DNA of 64,000 nucleotides from [Actinomadura] parvosata subsp. kistnae (GTDB taxonomy: Bacteria > Actinomycetota > Actinomycetes > Streptosporangiales > Streptosporangiaceae): contig NZ_OOHJ01000018.1 in NCBI RefSeq assembly GCF_900323885.1, forward strand, positions 124,001 to 188,000. Reading direction: 5' to 3'. This document shows positions 9,411-18,797 of the stretch, piece by piece. The notes below the pieces were generated by a model. That model was not told where the DNA came from, searched no databases, and saw only the letters and a list, made by a program, of their open reading frames with translations. Every line of letters begins with the position of its first letter. The stretch's first letter is position 1. The position numbers were made by a program, and so were the translations under genes.

Positions 9411-10835
9411 TCAGGCGCGGGGCCGCAGGAAGAGCGCGGCGATGAGGACGCCGGACAGGACGAGCGCGGCGTTGACCGCGATGGCGACGGTGACCCCGTG
9501 CAGCACGGCTCCGGCGGTGACGACGCCGCCGATGGCCGCCGTGACGATCGCGGACATGATCGGGGTCCCCATGGTGATGCCGATCTGCTGGGACATCGAG
9601 GCCAGCCCGGTGGCCAGGCCCTGCTGGTGGTCGGGCAGGCCGGTGGTGGCGGTGACCATGAAGCCGACGATGACCAGCATGTTCCCGACGCCGCCGAGGA
9701 AGGTGGCGGGCAGCAGCAGCCCCATGGAGGCGGAGGTGCCGCCCATGAGGAGCAGGACGGCGGTGGCGGCCGTCTGCAGCAGCCCGCCGCCGATCAGGAC
9801 GGTCGCGGTGGAGGTGCGGGCGATCACCTTGGGGGCGAGCAGGCCGCCGGCGACGGTGCCGAGGCCGAGGACGCCGAACGACAGCCCGGCGGCGAGGGCG
9901 GAGAAGCCGAGGGTCTTCTGCAGGTACAGGGTGAGCAGGTACACCAGCGACGTCTCGGTGACGAAGGCGAGCAGGCCGAGCAGGTTGCCCCAGGCCACGG
10001 TGGGCCGGCGCAGGACGTGGAGGGGCACGAGGGGCTGGGCGGCGCGGCGTTCGACGCGGTGGAAGACGACCAGCAGGGCCGCGCCGGCGAGCAGCCCGGT
10101 CAGGGCGAGGGGGTGGGTCCAGCCGTGCTCGCCGGCCTGGGTGAGGCCGTAGACGATGCCGAGCAGGCCGAGGGTGACGCTGAGCGCGCCGGGCAGGTCG
10201 AGCCGGGGGCGTCCAGCGGGGCGGGACTCGGCGATGACGGCGGGCGCGGCGAGGAGCACGGCGAGGGCGACGGGCACGTTGATGAGGAACGCCCAGCGCC
10301 AGGACAGCAGGTCGGTCAGGACGCCGCCGAGCACCGCGCCGGCGGTGAACCCGGCGGACATGAGGGCGCCGTTGAGCCCGAGCGCCTTCTGCCGCAGCGG
10401 CCCTTCGGGGAAGGACGTGGTGAGCAGGGCGAGCCCGGCCGGGGTCGCGGCGGCGGTCGCGAGGCCCTGCGCGACCCGGGCCAGGATGAGGATCTCGGGG
10501 GTCGGGGCGAGCCCGCCGGCGAGCGAGGCCACGCCGAGGAGCGCGAGGCTGCCGAGGAAGATGCGCTTGCGCCCGGCCAGGTCGCCGATGCGGCCGAAGA
10601 ACAGGGTGAACCCGGCCGCGCACAGGGCGAAGGCCGTGGCGATCCACTGGAGGCCGCCGAGGGAGAAGCCGAGGTCGTCGCCGATGGCGGGCAGGGCGAC
10701 GTTCAGGATCGAGAAGTCGACGGCCAGCATGAACTGGGCGACGAGGAGCACGGCGAGTACGACGCGCAGGCGGCCGGTGAGCTGCGGCGATGGCGCCTGG
10801 CCGGTGGTCGCCGGCAGGGGTGTGGTGGTGGTCAT
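9411..10835 (-). CDS. MFS drug-efflux transporter, DHA2 (14-TM) family
   Basis: The 474-residue protein has the pattern of DHA2 proton-driven exporters: about 14 hydrophobic segments, FMLAVDFSILNVALPAI in the first segment, the loop 2-3 signature GRIGDLAGRKR, and motif C-like ITGPVL replaced here by SAGFTAGAVLGGVL. It sits in the cytoplasmic membrane and probably exports a hydrophobic drug or metabolite. It is the first gene of a minus-strand operon (pump, SDR, hydrolase, unknown, SGNH hydrolase) and faces the padR-like gene across 157 bp, the standard arrangement for PadR-repressed pumps. The start at 10835 was chosen because GAGAGGAAG precedes it and the extra upstream residues look non-native. 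Confidence 0.88.
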   Translation of the reverse strand: MTTTTPLPATTGQAPSPQLTGRLRVVLAVLLVAQFMLAVDFSILNVALPAIGDDLGFSLGGLQWIATAFALCAAGFTLFFGRIGDLAGRKRIFLGSLALLGVASLAGGLAPTPEILILARVAQGLATAAATPAGLALLTTSFPEGPLRQKALGLNGALMSAGFTAGAVLGGVLTDLLSWRWAFLINVPVALAVLLAAPAVIAESRPAGRPRLDLPGALSVTLGLLGIVYGLTQAGEHGWTHPLALTGLLAGAALLVVFHRVERRAAQPLVPLHVLRRPTVAWGNLLGLLAFVTETSLVYLLTLYLQKTLGFSALAAGLSFGVLGLGTVAGGLLAPKVIARTSTATVLIGGGLLQTAATAVLLLMGGTSASMGLLLPATFLGGVGNMLVIVGFMVTATTGLPDHQQGLATGLASMSQQIGITMGTPIMSAIVTAAIGGVVTAGAVLHGVTVAIAVNAALVLSGVLIAALFLRPRA

Positions 10836-10992
10836 GGCAGAGGGCTTCCTCTCGGGCGTGCGGTACGGCACGCCGCTGCAAACGGTTCAAAAGTTCCGTT
10901 AAGACGAGAGAACAGTAGCACCCGCTCGCCCACTAAGGGAACTTCTGTCCCGATAAGCCCATATATCCGTATACGACTGTTAGTATTCGGCT
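10836..10992. promoter_or_regulatory. Divergent promoter/operator region of padR and the efflux operon
   Basis: This is one of the most AT-rich stretches of the window. It holds the palindrome CGTATACG (10968-10975), an inverted pair AAGTTCC (10891-10897) and GGAACTT (10938-10944), and TAGTAT (10981-10986) six bases before the padR ATG. PadR proteins usually bind dyads around their own divergent promoter, so the two repeats are candidate sites; neither matches the ATGT-N8-ACAT consensus exactly. Confidence 0.55.
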
Positions 10993-11559
10993 ATGCCAAC
11001 GACCGCAGTGGACAACCCCCTGACCCTGCGGCTGCTCGGCCTCCTGGTCGAGCAGCCCATGCACCAGTACGCCCTGGCCGTCGCGCTCAACGAGCGCTAC
11101 CCGTACCTGAACGCCAAGAGCGGCTCCGTCTACGCGCTCGTCCGGTCGCTGCAGACGGCCGGCTGGGTCACCCGGACCGGCGTCGAGCAGGTGGGCAACC
11201 GCCCGACACGCACTGTCTACGCCCTGACCGACCAGGGCTGGCGCGTCTTCAGGGAACGGGTGCGGCGGCAGCTCCGCGAGGCCAGGGTGACCACCTCGGC
11301 GTTCGTGGACGCGCTGGCCTACCTCGGCGCGCTCGACCGCGCGGAGGCCCCGCACGTGCTGCGCGAGCGTCTGGAGTCGCTGGAGGAGCGGATCTCGGAG
11401 CTGGAACGGGCGGGCGGCCCCGGCGTGAAGGAGATCACCATGATCGAGGTGGACTTCGTCCTGCACCAGCTCCACTCCGAGGCGGACTGGATCCGTGCGC
11501 TGATCACCCGCATCGAGGACGGCGAGCTGGCCTGGCCGGCGGCGGAGGGACGGGCATGA
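10993..11559 (+). CDS. PadR family transcriptional regulator
   Basis: This 188-residue protein has an N-terminal PadR winged helix (LRLLGLLVEQPMHQYALA, then KSGSVYALVRSLQTAGWV, then RPTRTVYALTDQGW) and a C-terminal Vir-type helical region with a leucine-rich dimer helix (RERLESLEERISELERA). PadR proteins repress efflux or detoxification genes and release DNA on binding a ligand. It faces the DHA2 pump operon. There is no ribosome binding site; TAGTAT lies six bases before the ATG, so the transcript is probably leaderless. Its stop codon overlaps the start of a degenerate gene as ATGA. Confidence 0.88.
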   Translation: MPTTAVDNPLTLRLLGLLVEQPMHQYALAVALNERYPYLNAKSGSVYALVRSLQTAGWVTRTGVEQVGNRPTRTVYALTDQGWRVFRERVRRQLREARVTTSAFVDALAYLGALDRAEAPHVLRERLESLEERISELERAGGPGVKEITMIEVDFVLHQLHSEADWIRALITRIEDGELAWPAAEGRA

Positions 11560-11809
11560 GCGGGCTGACGTACGGCATCTACGCGGCCGGCCGCGTCGCC
11601 GGCACGGCGGGCCCGCCCGACTCGACATCATGATCCGTACGGTGGCCGCCTGCGCCGCCCGGCTCAACGTCACGCACCACGAGTTGTTCGGCCTGCGGGA
11701 CGCCGACTCGGGCCGCGACGAGCCGACCGCCCGGCTCGGGCTGACCACCAGCGACTACCGGCCCAAGCCCGCCTACGACGTGTATCGCCAGCTGATCGCC
11801 CAGAGCTGA
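11556..11809 (+). pseudogene. Relic of a larger gene, internally deleted and frame-shifted
   Basis: An ATG overlapping the padR stop (ATGA) opens a frame reading MSGLTYGIYAAGRVAG that stops after 25 codons at 11633. In a different frame, 11621-11809 reads LDIMIRTVAACAARLNV and ends PKPAYDVYRQLIAQS. The two pieces look like the first and last parts of one long protein whose middle is gone; the end, with GLTTSDYRPKPAYDVYRQL, resembles the C-terminus of TIM-barrel glycoside-hydrolase-like proteins. The join lies near 11615-11630. Unlike the other frameshifts here, one missing base cannot explain it. The family assignment is tentative. Confidence 0.6.
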
Positions 11810-11834
11810 CGACGCCGGGGCCGGTGGTGCTGAT

Positions 11835-13457
11835 TTATACCGACAAATCCCTCAGGGCTGTGTAGAAGGCATGGTGCCGGCCCAGCTCCCGCTCCACCGG
11901 CTCCACCACCATCGTGGCCGCCACCGCCGCGACCCTGCGGCGCATCTCCCGTTCGAGCCGCTCCCGCTCCCGCGAGGCACCGAGCTCCACGAAGTTGCGG
12001 GACGCGATGCCCGACAACGCCCCCAGCCCGAGCACCGAGGCCATCATCAGCCCCACCCACGGCAGCGTCGCCGTGTCACCCAGCAGCTCCAGGGACGGCG
12101 GGAGCTGCCCCGGCATGAGGAGGCCGACCGCCAGCCAGGCGAGCCCGGCCACGAACGCCACCACCAGGAAGTACTGCCACACCTTCAGCGCCCGCCACCA
12201 GCCCGGCACCCGGTCGAGCTGCGGCGCCACCTCCGCCAGGTCCTCCGTCAGGGCCTGCGGGAGCTGGCCGGCGCGGGACCTGGCCGCCTGGTGCACGGCC
12301 GTGCGCCAGACCGGGTGCATGCTCATGGACAGGCCGTCGGCCAGCGCCTGCACCGCGTTCGCGACCTCGGCCGACTGGGCGCTCACCGAGGAGGTGGAGA
12401 TGCCGCGGATCTCCTCGCTGACGTCGTCGAGCCGCAGGCTCTTCAGCGGGTCGCCGCGCAGCTTGCCGACCCAGCGCGGGTACGGCCAACCGACCCACCG
12501 GCTCGACCGCTCCGCGTACACGTTCTCCATGGCCTCGCCCACGGCCGGCACGCCGACCGCGTCGCACAGCGCGTCCGTCAGGCCCATCCTGCGGGCCTCG
12601 TCGACCGTGGACGGCGCCGACAGCGCCTCACCCAGCGGCATGGCCTGGCTGAGCTTCTGCTCCAGCCGGTGCAGGTCGGCCTCCAGCTTCTGGATGGCGG
12701 CGCGCCGCCGGGCCACCGCGGTCGCGATGACGCTCTTGAGGCTCTCGATGCCGCGGCCGGTGACCGCCGAGGTCGGGACGACGCTCGGATGCTCGACGCC
12801 CTCCTTGCGCAGCAGGTCGTTGAGGTCGATGACCAGCTCGGCCAGCTCCTCGGTGGTCAGCCGGTCGGCCTGGTTGAGCGCGAACACGGTGACCGCCTCG
12901 TGCCCCGCCAGCTCCGTCACGTAGCGGCGGTGCGTGGAGGCGTCGGCGTACTTCTGCGGGTCGAGCACCCACACCACCAGGTCGGCCAGCCCGATGAGCC
13001 GGTCGGCCTCGGTGTCGGTGAGCGCCCTGATCGAGTCGTGGTCGGGCAGGTCCAGCAGGATCAGCCCGTGCAGCTGGCTGTCGCCCTTGTCGAGCGCGCT
13101 GGCCCGCGAGAAACGGTGACGCCACTGGATCTGCAGCCAGTCGAGCAGCGGCCCCGCCCCCTCCAGCCCCCACACACAGGCGTGCGTACGGGCGGTGGTC
13201 GGCCTGCGGACGCCCGTCGGCGACAGCTCCAGCCCCGACAGCGCGTTGAACAGCGACGACTTGCCGCTGCCCGTGCCGCCCGCCAGGGCGACGACCGTGT
13301 GCTCCGAGGAGAGCTTGAGCCGGTTGCCGGCCCGCTGCAGCAGCGCGCCGGACTCGTTCAGCAGCTTCTTGTCCAGCCGCCCCGGGCCCAGCTCCACCAC
13401 CTTGGTGAGCGCCGTCAGCCGCGCAGCCAGGCCCGGTCTGGTGGTCGTGGTGGTCAT
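11835..13457 (-). CDS. Dynamin-like/YfjP-type GTPase with two C-terminal membrane segments
   Basis: The 540-residue protein has an N-terminal GTPase domain: G1 GGTGSGKSS near residue 60, G2 RRPTTA, G3 LLDLPDHDS, and G4 NQAD. A helical middle follows, then two hydrophobic segments (FLVVAFVAGLAWLAVGLLM and a second near PWVGLMMASVLGLGAL) and an Arg- and Glu-rich end. This is the layout of bacterial dynamin-like or YfjP GTPases, which act on membranes, often in pairs. The start is in an ATGA overlap with the restored end of the first GTPase gene, so the two are translationally coupled and probably act together. Streptomyces DynA/DynB, which stabilise FtsZ rings, is a possible but unproven parallel. 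Confidence 0.8.
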   Translation of the reverse strand: MTTTTTRPGLAARLTALTKVVELGPGRLDKKLLNESGALLQRAGNRLKLSSEHTVVALAGGTGSGKSSLFNALSGLELSPTGVRRPTTARTHACVWGLEGAGPLLDWLQIQWRHRFSRASALDKGDSQLHGLILLDLPDHDSIRALTDTEADRLIGLADLVVWVLDPQKYADASTHRRYVTELAGHEAVTVFALNQADRLTTEELAELVIDLNDLLRKEGVEHPSVVPTSAVTGRGIESLKSVIATAVARRRAAIQKLEADLHRLEQKLSQAMPLGEALSAPSTVDEARRMGLTDALCDAVGVPAVGEAMENVYAERSSRWVGWPYPRWVGKLRGDPLKSLRLDDVSEEIRGISTSSVSAQSAEVANAVQALADGLSMSMHPVWRTAVHQAARSRAGQLPQALTEDLAEVAPQLDRVPGWWRALKVWQYFLVVAFVAGLAWLAVGLLMPGQLPPSLELLGDTATLPWVGLMMASVLGLGALSGIASRNFVELGASRERERLEREMRRRVAAVAATMVVEPVERELGRHHAFYTALRDLSV

Positions 13458-16451
13458 CGAGCGACCTCAAGGTTGTACGTTGCCTGATAGAGGCGGGTCG
13501 CGACGGACTCGTCGGGAATGCCCGCGGAGTCGAGCGCTTGCACGTAACGCATGGCCTCCTCGTCGAACAGCATGCCGATCCTGGCCCGCAGATCACTGAG
13601 CGCCTTGGCCCCGATGCCGCGCAGCGACTCGGCCCGAGCAGGGCGTTGACCAGCCGGTGCGGCACCCCTCGCCGCTGCCCCCGCTGAACATGGCGACCAT
13701 GAAGATCAACGCGAGCGACTCGGGGTCGAACGACACCAGCTTCGACACCGACCGCTTGGCCACACCCTCCGTGCGTACCAGCTCGCCCAGATGCTCCTGC
13801 CAGGACGCGATCGCCCGCCCCGCCTGGCGGACCAGGTCGTCGGACGGCCGGTCGAGGTCCTCCCCGAGCTTGGCCCCCAGCTCCGAGCGGTGCCGCCAGC
13901 GCGCCACCACCTCCTCGCAGGCACGGTTCGCGGCCGCGACGATCACCGCCTCCAGCCCCGTGCGGATCGCCGCCTTGAACGCCAGCACCCGCTCCGGCGC
14001 CTGCTTGGCCGCCCGGCCGCGCTTGCGCAGCTGCAACGAGCGGACGAGGTCGCCCGACCCCGCGAACTCCTGCCACCGCGCCAGCACCTCGCCGTGCAGC
14101 AGCGAGCCGTTCCTGGACGCCTTGTCGATCTCGCTGAGCGCGCTCAGGAACGCCGCCTCCACGTCCGCGCGCAGCTCCGCCCTGAACGCGACCTGCGCCT
14201 CCAGCTGCTTGGCCAGCGCCGGAACGCGGGTGCGGAAACTGTTGAGCACGCCGTTGAGCGTCTCGCGCACCGCCTGCGCCCGCCGCGCCTCGTCCACCGA
14301 CAGCTCGGCCAGCCACAACCGCAGATCGGTCACCTCGGCGTCGGGCAGCCTGCCGTCGGTCACCTTCGCCTCATGGATGACGAACCGGTCGATGTCGCCC
14401 AGGCCGTACTCGGTCAGCATGCGGACGAAATGCTTGAGCACCACGTCCGCCGAGCGCTCCTGCACCCGCGACAGGACGATCGCCAGGCGAGCGCCGCGCT
14501 CCTTCGCCAGCCGCAACAGGCTCCAGGCGGGGGCGTCGGCGTAACGGGCCGCCGTGGTCACGAAGATCCACAGGTCGGCGGCGTCGAGCATGCGGTGCGC
14601 GATCTCGTGGTGCTCCTCGACCACCGAGTCGATGTCGGGCGTGTCGAGCAGCGCGACGCCCTGCGGGAGCTTCTCCGTCGAGACGATCACCAGGCCGTCC
14701 ATGCCGGCCTCGCGGGACGGCTGGTCGAGCCGGCGCAGACCGCCGAGCAGCTCGCCCTTCGCGAACCACTCGTGGTCTTCAGGGTGACAGACCAGGACCG
14801 GGGTGCCGGTGGTCGGGCGGCGCACGCCGGTGCGCGAGACGTTCTTCTCGGCCAGGCTGTTGACCAGGGTCGACTTGCCCGCGCCCGTCGAGCCGGCGAC
14901 CACGATCAGGGCCGGGGCCGTGCGGGTTCGCACCCGGGGCAGGACGTAGTTCTCCAGCTGGGCCAGCAGGTCGGCCTGCGCCTGCCTGGCCTCGGCCGAG
15001 CCCGGCAGGTCGAGACCGAAACGCAGGTCGGCGATGCTCTCGCGGAGGGCGCCCAGGGCCGACATGAGCGCCTCGGCGGCCTCCTGCGGCAGCTCCTCCA
15101 GCGTCTCGCCCGGCCCCACCGGCTCCTCACCGGACTCCGCCCCCGCCCCTCCGGCCTCAGGCTCGGACTCCGCTTCAGGCCCGGCCTCGGGCTGAGGTCC
15201 GGCCTCGGACTGGGCTTCGGGCTCGGACTGGGCTTCGGGCTCGACCTCGGACGCAGGCGTGCGCTCGGGCTCTGCGGACGCGGCGGCCTCGGGCTCGGAC
15301 GCGGCCTCCGGCTCGGGCGTGGTGTCCGACTCAGATGCGGGTTCCGGCTCGGAAGCGGAGGCGGCCTCGGCAGGGGCGTCGGGCTCGGACGCGGAGCCGG
15401 TGTCCGGCGCAAACTCGACGGCGGGGCCGGTGGCGGCGTCGGGCTGGCCCTCAGGCGCGTCGGCGGCGAGGGCTACGCCGGGCTCGGTGTCGGACTCGCC
15501 GTCGGGCGCGGCGGCGGACGCGGCCTCGGGCTCGGTCACGACTCCGGCGGCGGACTCCTCGGCCGCTTGTGACGCGGCGGGAGCATCCTCGGCCTCCGCT
15601 GCGGCCTCCGTGGCGGGCGCAGTGACGGGCTCGTCGGCCTGCTGGGCAGCGGAGGCATCGGCGGCCTCCGACGCGCTCTCGGCTGCGGGCTCGATGGCGG
15701 GCTCGTCGGCCTGGGCGGTGGTGGAGGCGTCCGCGGCTTCCGTTGCGAGGTCGGCGGCGGGCTCGTCGGCCTGCGGGGCGGCAGAGGTCTCGGTGGCCTC
15801 CGTCGCAGGCTCGTCGGCCTGCGGCATGGGGGAAGCGTCCGTGGCCTCCGTGGCGGGCACGGCGGTCTCCGTGGCGGACGTGGAGGCCTCCGCGCGCTCA
15901 GGGGCCTCCGTGGCGGGCTCGGGGATGGCCTTGCCTTCGCCGGCCCTCGTGGGAGGCGGCGCGTCCGGGGCGTCGCTCCTCGAGACAGGGGCGCCGGGGC
16001 CTCCGAGGGCGGCCGGCTTCACGAAGAGGGAGGGCCGTTCCGGCGAGGGGGCCTCGGGCGCGGGCCGACGCAGGATGGCGGGCTTCTCGAAAAGGGAGGG
16101 GCGGCGGGCAGGCGGCTCCTCCCCCGCGGACCGAGAGCCGGCGGACTGAGGGCCACCGGGCTGAGGGCCACCGGGCTGAGGATCGGCAGGCTCGCCCCGG
16201 CCCTCCCGATGGGCGGACCCCGTCTGGCCCTGCTGAGGGGCGGGCTCAGCCCGGCGCTCCCGGTGGGTGGGCTCGCCCGAGCCCTTCCCGTCGGCGGGCT
16301 CGCCTGAGCTCTCCCCGTCGGTGGCGGGGCCCGGGCGGTGGGTGGCGTCGGGCTGGGCCTCCGGGGGGAGGTCGTCGTCCGTTATCGGGCGGAAGCTCAA
16401 CGTCTGCTCCCCGAGCGACTCGTGCCGCCCGTCATCCATGGCCGTGTTCAC
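13454..16451 (-). CDS. Dynamin-like GTPase with very long low-complexity N-terminus; two apparent frameshifts near the 3' end
   Basis: The first ~520 residues are disordered, rich in Ala, Glu, Pro and Ser, with repeats such as ATEATDAS and QADEPA. The GTPase domain follows: VVAGSTGAGKSTLVNSL, RRPTTGTPV, LLDTPDIDS; the G4 position reads IVLSRVQ, not NKxD. As given, the frame stops at 13593. Adding one G in the run at 13665-13668 and one at 13633-13635 restores VPHRLVNALLG, then ESLRGIGAKALSDL and an end in LEVAR, whose stop overlaps the next ATG as ATGA; the total becomes exactly 999 codons plus stop. A GTG start at 16451 overlaps the cysG stop (GTGA); ATG at 16439 is the alternative. Two base-calling errors are the likeliest cause. 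Confidence 0.75.
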
Positions 16452-17679
16452 GGCAAGCGCTCCGCTCGTACCATCTCGACCTCCTGGCCGACCCGCACGA
16501 CGTCGCCGACGATGACGATCGCCGGCGGCCGGATCCCAGCCGCGGACACGCGGTCGGCCACGGTGGAAAGCGAAGCGGTGACCGCCCGCTGGGTCGGAAG
16601 GGTACCGTCCTGTACCACCATTACGGGAGTCTCCGGCGGACGTCCGTCGCGGACGAGGGCTTCGGCCACCTTCGCGAGGCGTTCGACGGCCATCAGCAGC
16701 ACCAGCGTGCCCTGGGAGCGGGCCAGGCCGGGCCAGTCGACGGTGGACTTGGGGTCGTCGGGGGCCACGTGCACGGAGATGACGTGGAACTCCTGGCTGA
16801 CGCCGCGGTGGGTGACGGGCACCCCGGCGGCGGCGGGCACGGCGACGGCGCTGGTGAGGCCGGGCACGACGAGGACGGGGATGCCGGCCTCGGCGCAGGC
16901 GATCATCTCCTCGCCGCCGCGGCCGAACACGAACGAGTCGCCGCCTTTGAGCCGGACGACGAACTTGCCCTGCCGGGCGCGGTCGACGAGCAGCTCGTTG
17001 ATCGTCTCCTGGGAGAGCGCGCGGCCGTAGGGGACCTTGGCGGCGTCGATGAGCTCGACGTCGGGGCCAGCTCGTCGAGCAGGGCGCGGGGCGCGAGGCG
17101 GTCGGCGACGACGACGTCGGCCTGGGCGAGGAGCTGGCGGCCGCGCACGGTGATGAGGCCGGGGTCGCCGGGGCCGCCGCCGACGAGGGCGACGCCGACG
17201 GGCTTGGTGCGGTTGCGGCGGGCGTCGACGGTGCCGTCGCGCAGCGCCTCGACCACGGCGTCCCTGATGCCGGCGGCGCGGCGCGGGTCGCCGCCCGCGG
17301 TGACGGCGACGCTGATCTCGTCGACCCGGCCGGTGGCGGGGGTCCAGGCGGCGGAGGCGTCTTTGTCGTCGGCGCGCACGCACCACACGCGCTTGGCCTC
17401 CGCCTCGGCGGCGACCGCGGTGTTGACGGACCTGTCATCGGTGCAGGCCTGTACGAGCCAGGCCCCGTCGCAGTCGCCGACCTCGTAGGGCCGGGCGTGC
17501 CAGGTGACCCGGCCGGCGGCGATGAGGTCGTCGAGGGCCGGCGTGACGGACGGCGACACGACGGTGACCTCCGCACCGGCCTCTAGCAGCGCGGGCACCC
17601 GTCGCTGCGCGACGCGGCCGCCGCCCACGACGAGGACCCGGCGGCCGGAAAGCCGCAGGCCGAGGAGGTAGGGACCCAT
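16448..17679 (-). CDS. cysG: Siroheme synthase-like fusion: precorrin-2 dehydrogenase plus uroporphyrinogen-III C-methyltransferase; one apparent frameshift
   Basis: The N-terminal ~150 residues are the NAD-binding precorrin-2 dehydrogenase domain (RRVLVVGGGRVAQRRV, WLVQACTDD). The rest is an SAM-dependent uroporphyrinogen-III methyltransferase (ALVGGGPGDPGLITVRG, VVRLKGGDSFVFGRGGEE, VPVTHRGVS). The reading frame breaks inside the second domain: after LLDELA the matching frame resumes at GPDVELIDAAKVPYGR. One extra base in the CC at 17067-17068 restores a 410-residue protein of normal CysG length. There is no CysG chelatase domain beyond these. It makes precorrin-2 for cobalamin or siroheme. 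The start follows GGGAGATT; the stop overlaps the GTPase gene as GTGA. A sequencing error is likelier than a true null allele. Confidence 0.82.
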
Positions 17680-17757
17680 GGGGGAATCTCCCGTTCGCGA
17701 AGGTTGTGTTAGGACGTAAACCTACCGGCTCCGCATGCGTCATTTGCTGCGCACGGG

Positions 17758-18771
17758 TCAACGACCATCAAGAAGAGGCTGCCTGGGATCCCAGCGTGGC
17801 CCGCCCTCATCGTCCTTGCGGCGTCTGGCCATCGCTGACAGGGCTTCCAGGATAACCCGGTTGCCGAGGTACGCGGTGATGTCCGCGTGGTCGTACGGCG
17901 GCGCCACTTCCACCACTTCCATGCCGGCCACGGGCATTTCATAGCAGATCCGGCGGACCGCATCGAGCAGTTGCCGGGCGGTGAGGCCGCCGGGCTCGGG
18001 TGTGCCGGTGCCGGGGGCGTGGCCGGGGTCGCAGACGTCGATGTCGACGGACAGGAAGATCTGGTCGCACTCGTCGAGTGCGATCGAGAACGACTCGGTC
18101 AGGCACTCGTCCAGCCCGCGAGCCACGATCTCCGTCATTTCATAGGAACGCATTTTTTGCCGGGCCATCCAGCCGAGCGTCTCCGGCTCCGGCCAGTAGC
18201 CGCGCAGGCCGATCTGCAGGAACCGGTCGCCCCTGATGGCCCCGGACTCGATGAGCCGCCGCATCGGCTGCCCGTGCCCGTACAGGTGGCCGAAGGCGAT
18301 GTCGCCCGTGTCGGCGTGCGCGTCGAAGTGGATCATCGAGGTGCGCCCCGCCGCGTACGCCCTGGCGGTCCCCCGCGCGTCCGGCAGCGCCACCGTGTGG
18401 TCGCCCCCGAGCACCAGCGGGACGGCCCCCGACGCGGCCACCCGGTGCACCGCCTCCTCGATGGCCGCCAGCGAGCCCTCGACGTCCCCCGAGTAGCACT
18501 CCACGTCGCCGGCGTCGAGCACCCGCAGGTCGCGCAGCGCGTCCACGCGCAGCGCGAGGCTGGGCCTGGAGCCGTCGTGCGGCAGGTAGCACGCCTGGCG
18601 CAGCGCCATGGGCCCGAACCTGGCGCCCGGCCGGTTGGACGTGCCGCCGTCGAACGGGGCGCCGATGATCACCACGTCGGCGCCCGCGTAGCTCTCGGGG
18701 TCGTTCACGTCGCAGCGATCGACCCCGAGGAACGTGATGTCAGGGCCGTACATGGGTCCATAACGAGACAC
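17758..18771 (-). CDS. speB: Agmatinase-like ureohydrolase
   Basis: This 337-residue enzyme is a manganese ureohydrolase of the arginase/agmatinase fold, splitting a guanidino group to urea. The metal-binding motifs are all present: GGDHTVALP, HFDAHADTG and SVDIDVCDPGHAPGTGTPEPGG. Agmatine (giving putrescine) is the family default; guanidinobutyrate is a possible alternative substrate. A GTG start at 18771 was preferred because GGAGGGAGCGACA lies just before it; an ATG at 18798 overlapping the cobT stop (TGATG) would add nine residues. It sits between cobT and cysG on the same strand, an odd placement for a polyamine enzyme in a cobalamin run. Confidence 0.85.
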   Translation of the reverse strand: MSRYGPMYGPDITFLGVDRCDVNDPESYAGADVVIIGAPFDGGTSNRPGARFGPMALRQACYLPHDGSRPSLALRVDALRDLRVLDAGDVECYSGDVEGSLAAIEEAVHRVAASGAVPLVLGGDHTVALPDARGTARAYAAGRTSMIHFDAHADTGDIAFGHLYGHGQPMRRLIESGAIRGDRFLQIGLRGYWPEPETLGWMARQKMRSYEMTEIVARGLDECLTESFSIALDECDQIFLSVDIDVCDPGHAPGTGTPEPGGLTARQLLDAVRRICYEMPVAGMEVVEVAPPYDHADITAYLGNRVILEALSAMARRRKDDEGGPRWDPRQPLLDGR

Positions 18772-18797
18772 TGTCGCTCCCTCCAGTGCCTCCATCA

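Noticed and set aside
13454..13700. Programmed ribosomal frameshift in the first GTPase gene
   Set aside because: Two successive shifts in the same direction would be needed and no slippery heptamer with a pseudoknot is seen; base loss in two G runs is simpler, and similar losses occur in three other genes.
14371..17488. Several frames of 130-590 codons opposite and within the GTPase and cysG genes
   Set aside because: All are out-of-frame readings of GC-rich coding DNA, except the two pieces that continue cysG and GTPase after the apparent single-base losses, which were merged into those genes.
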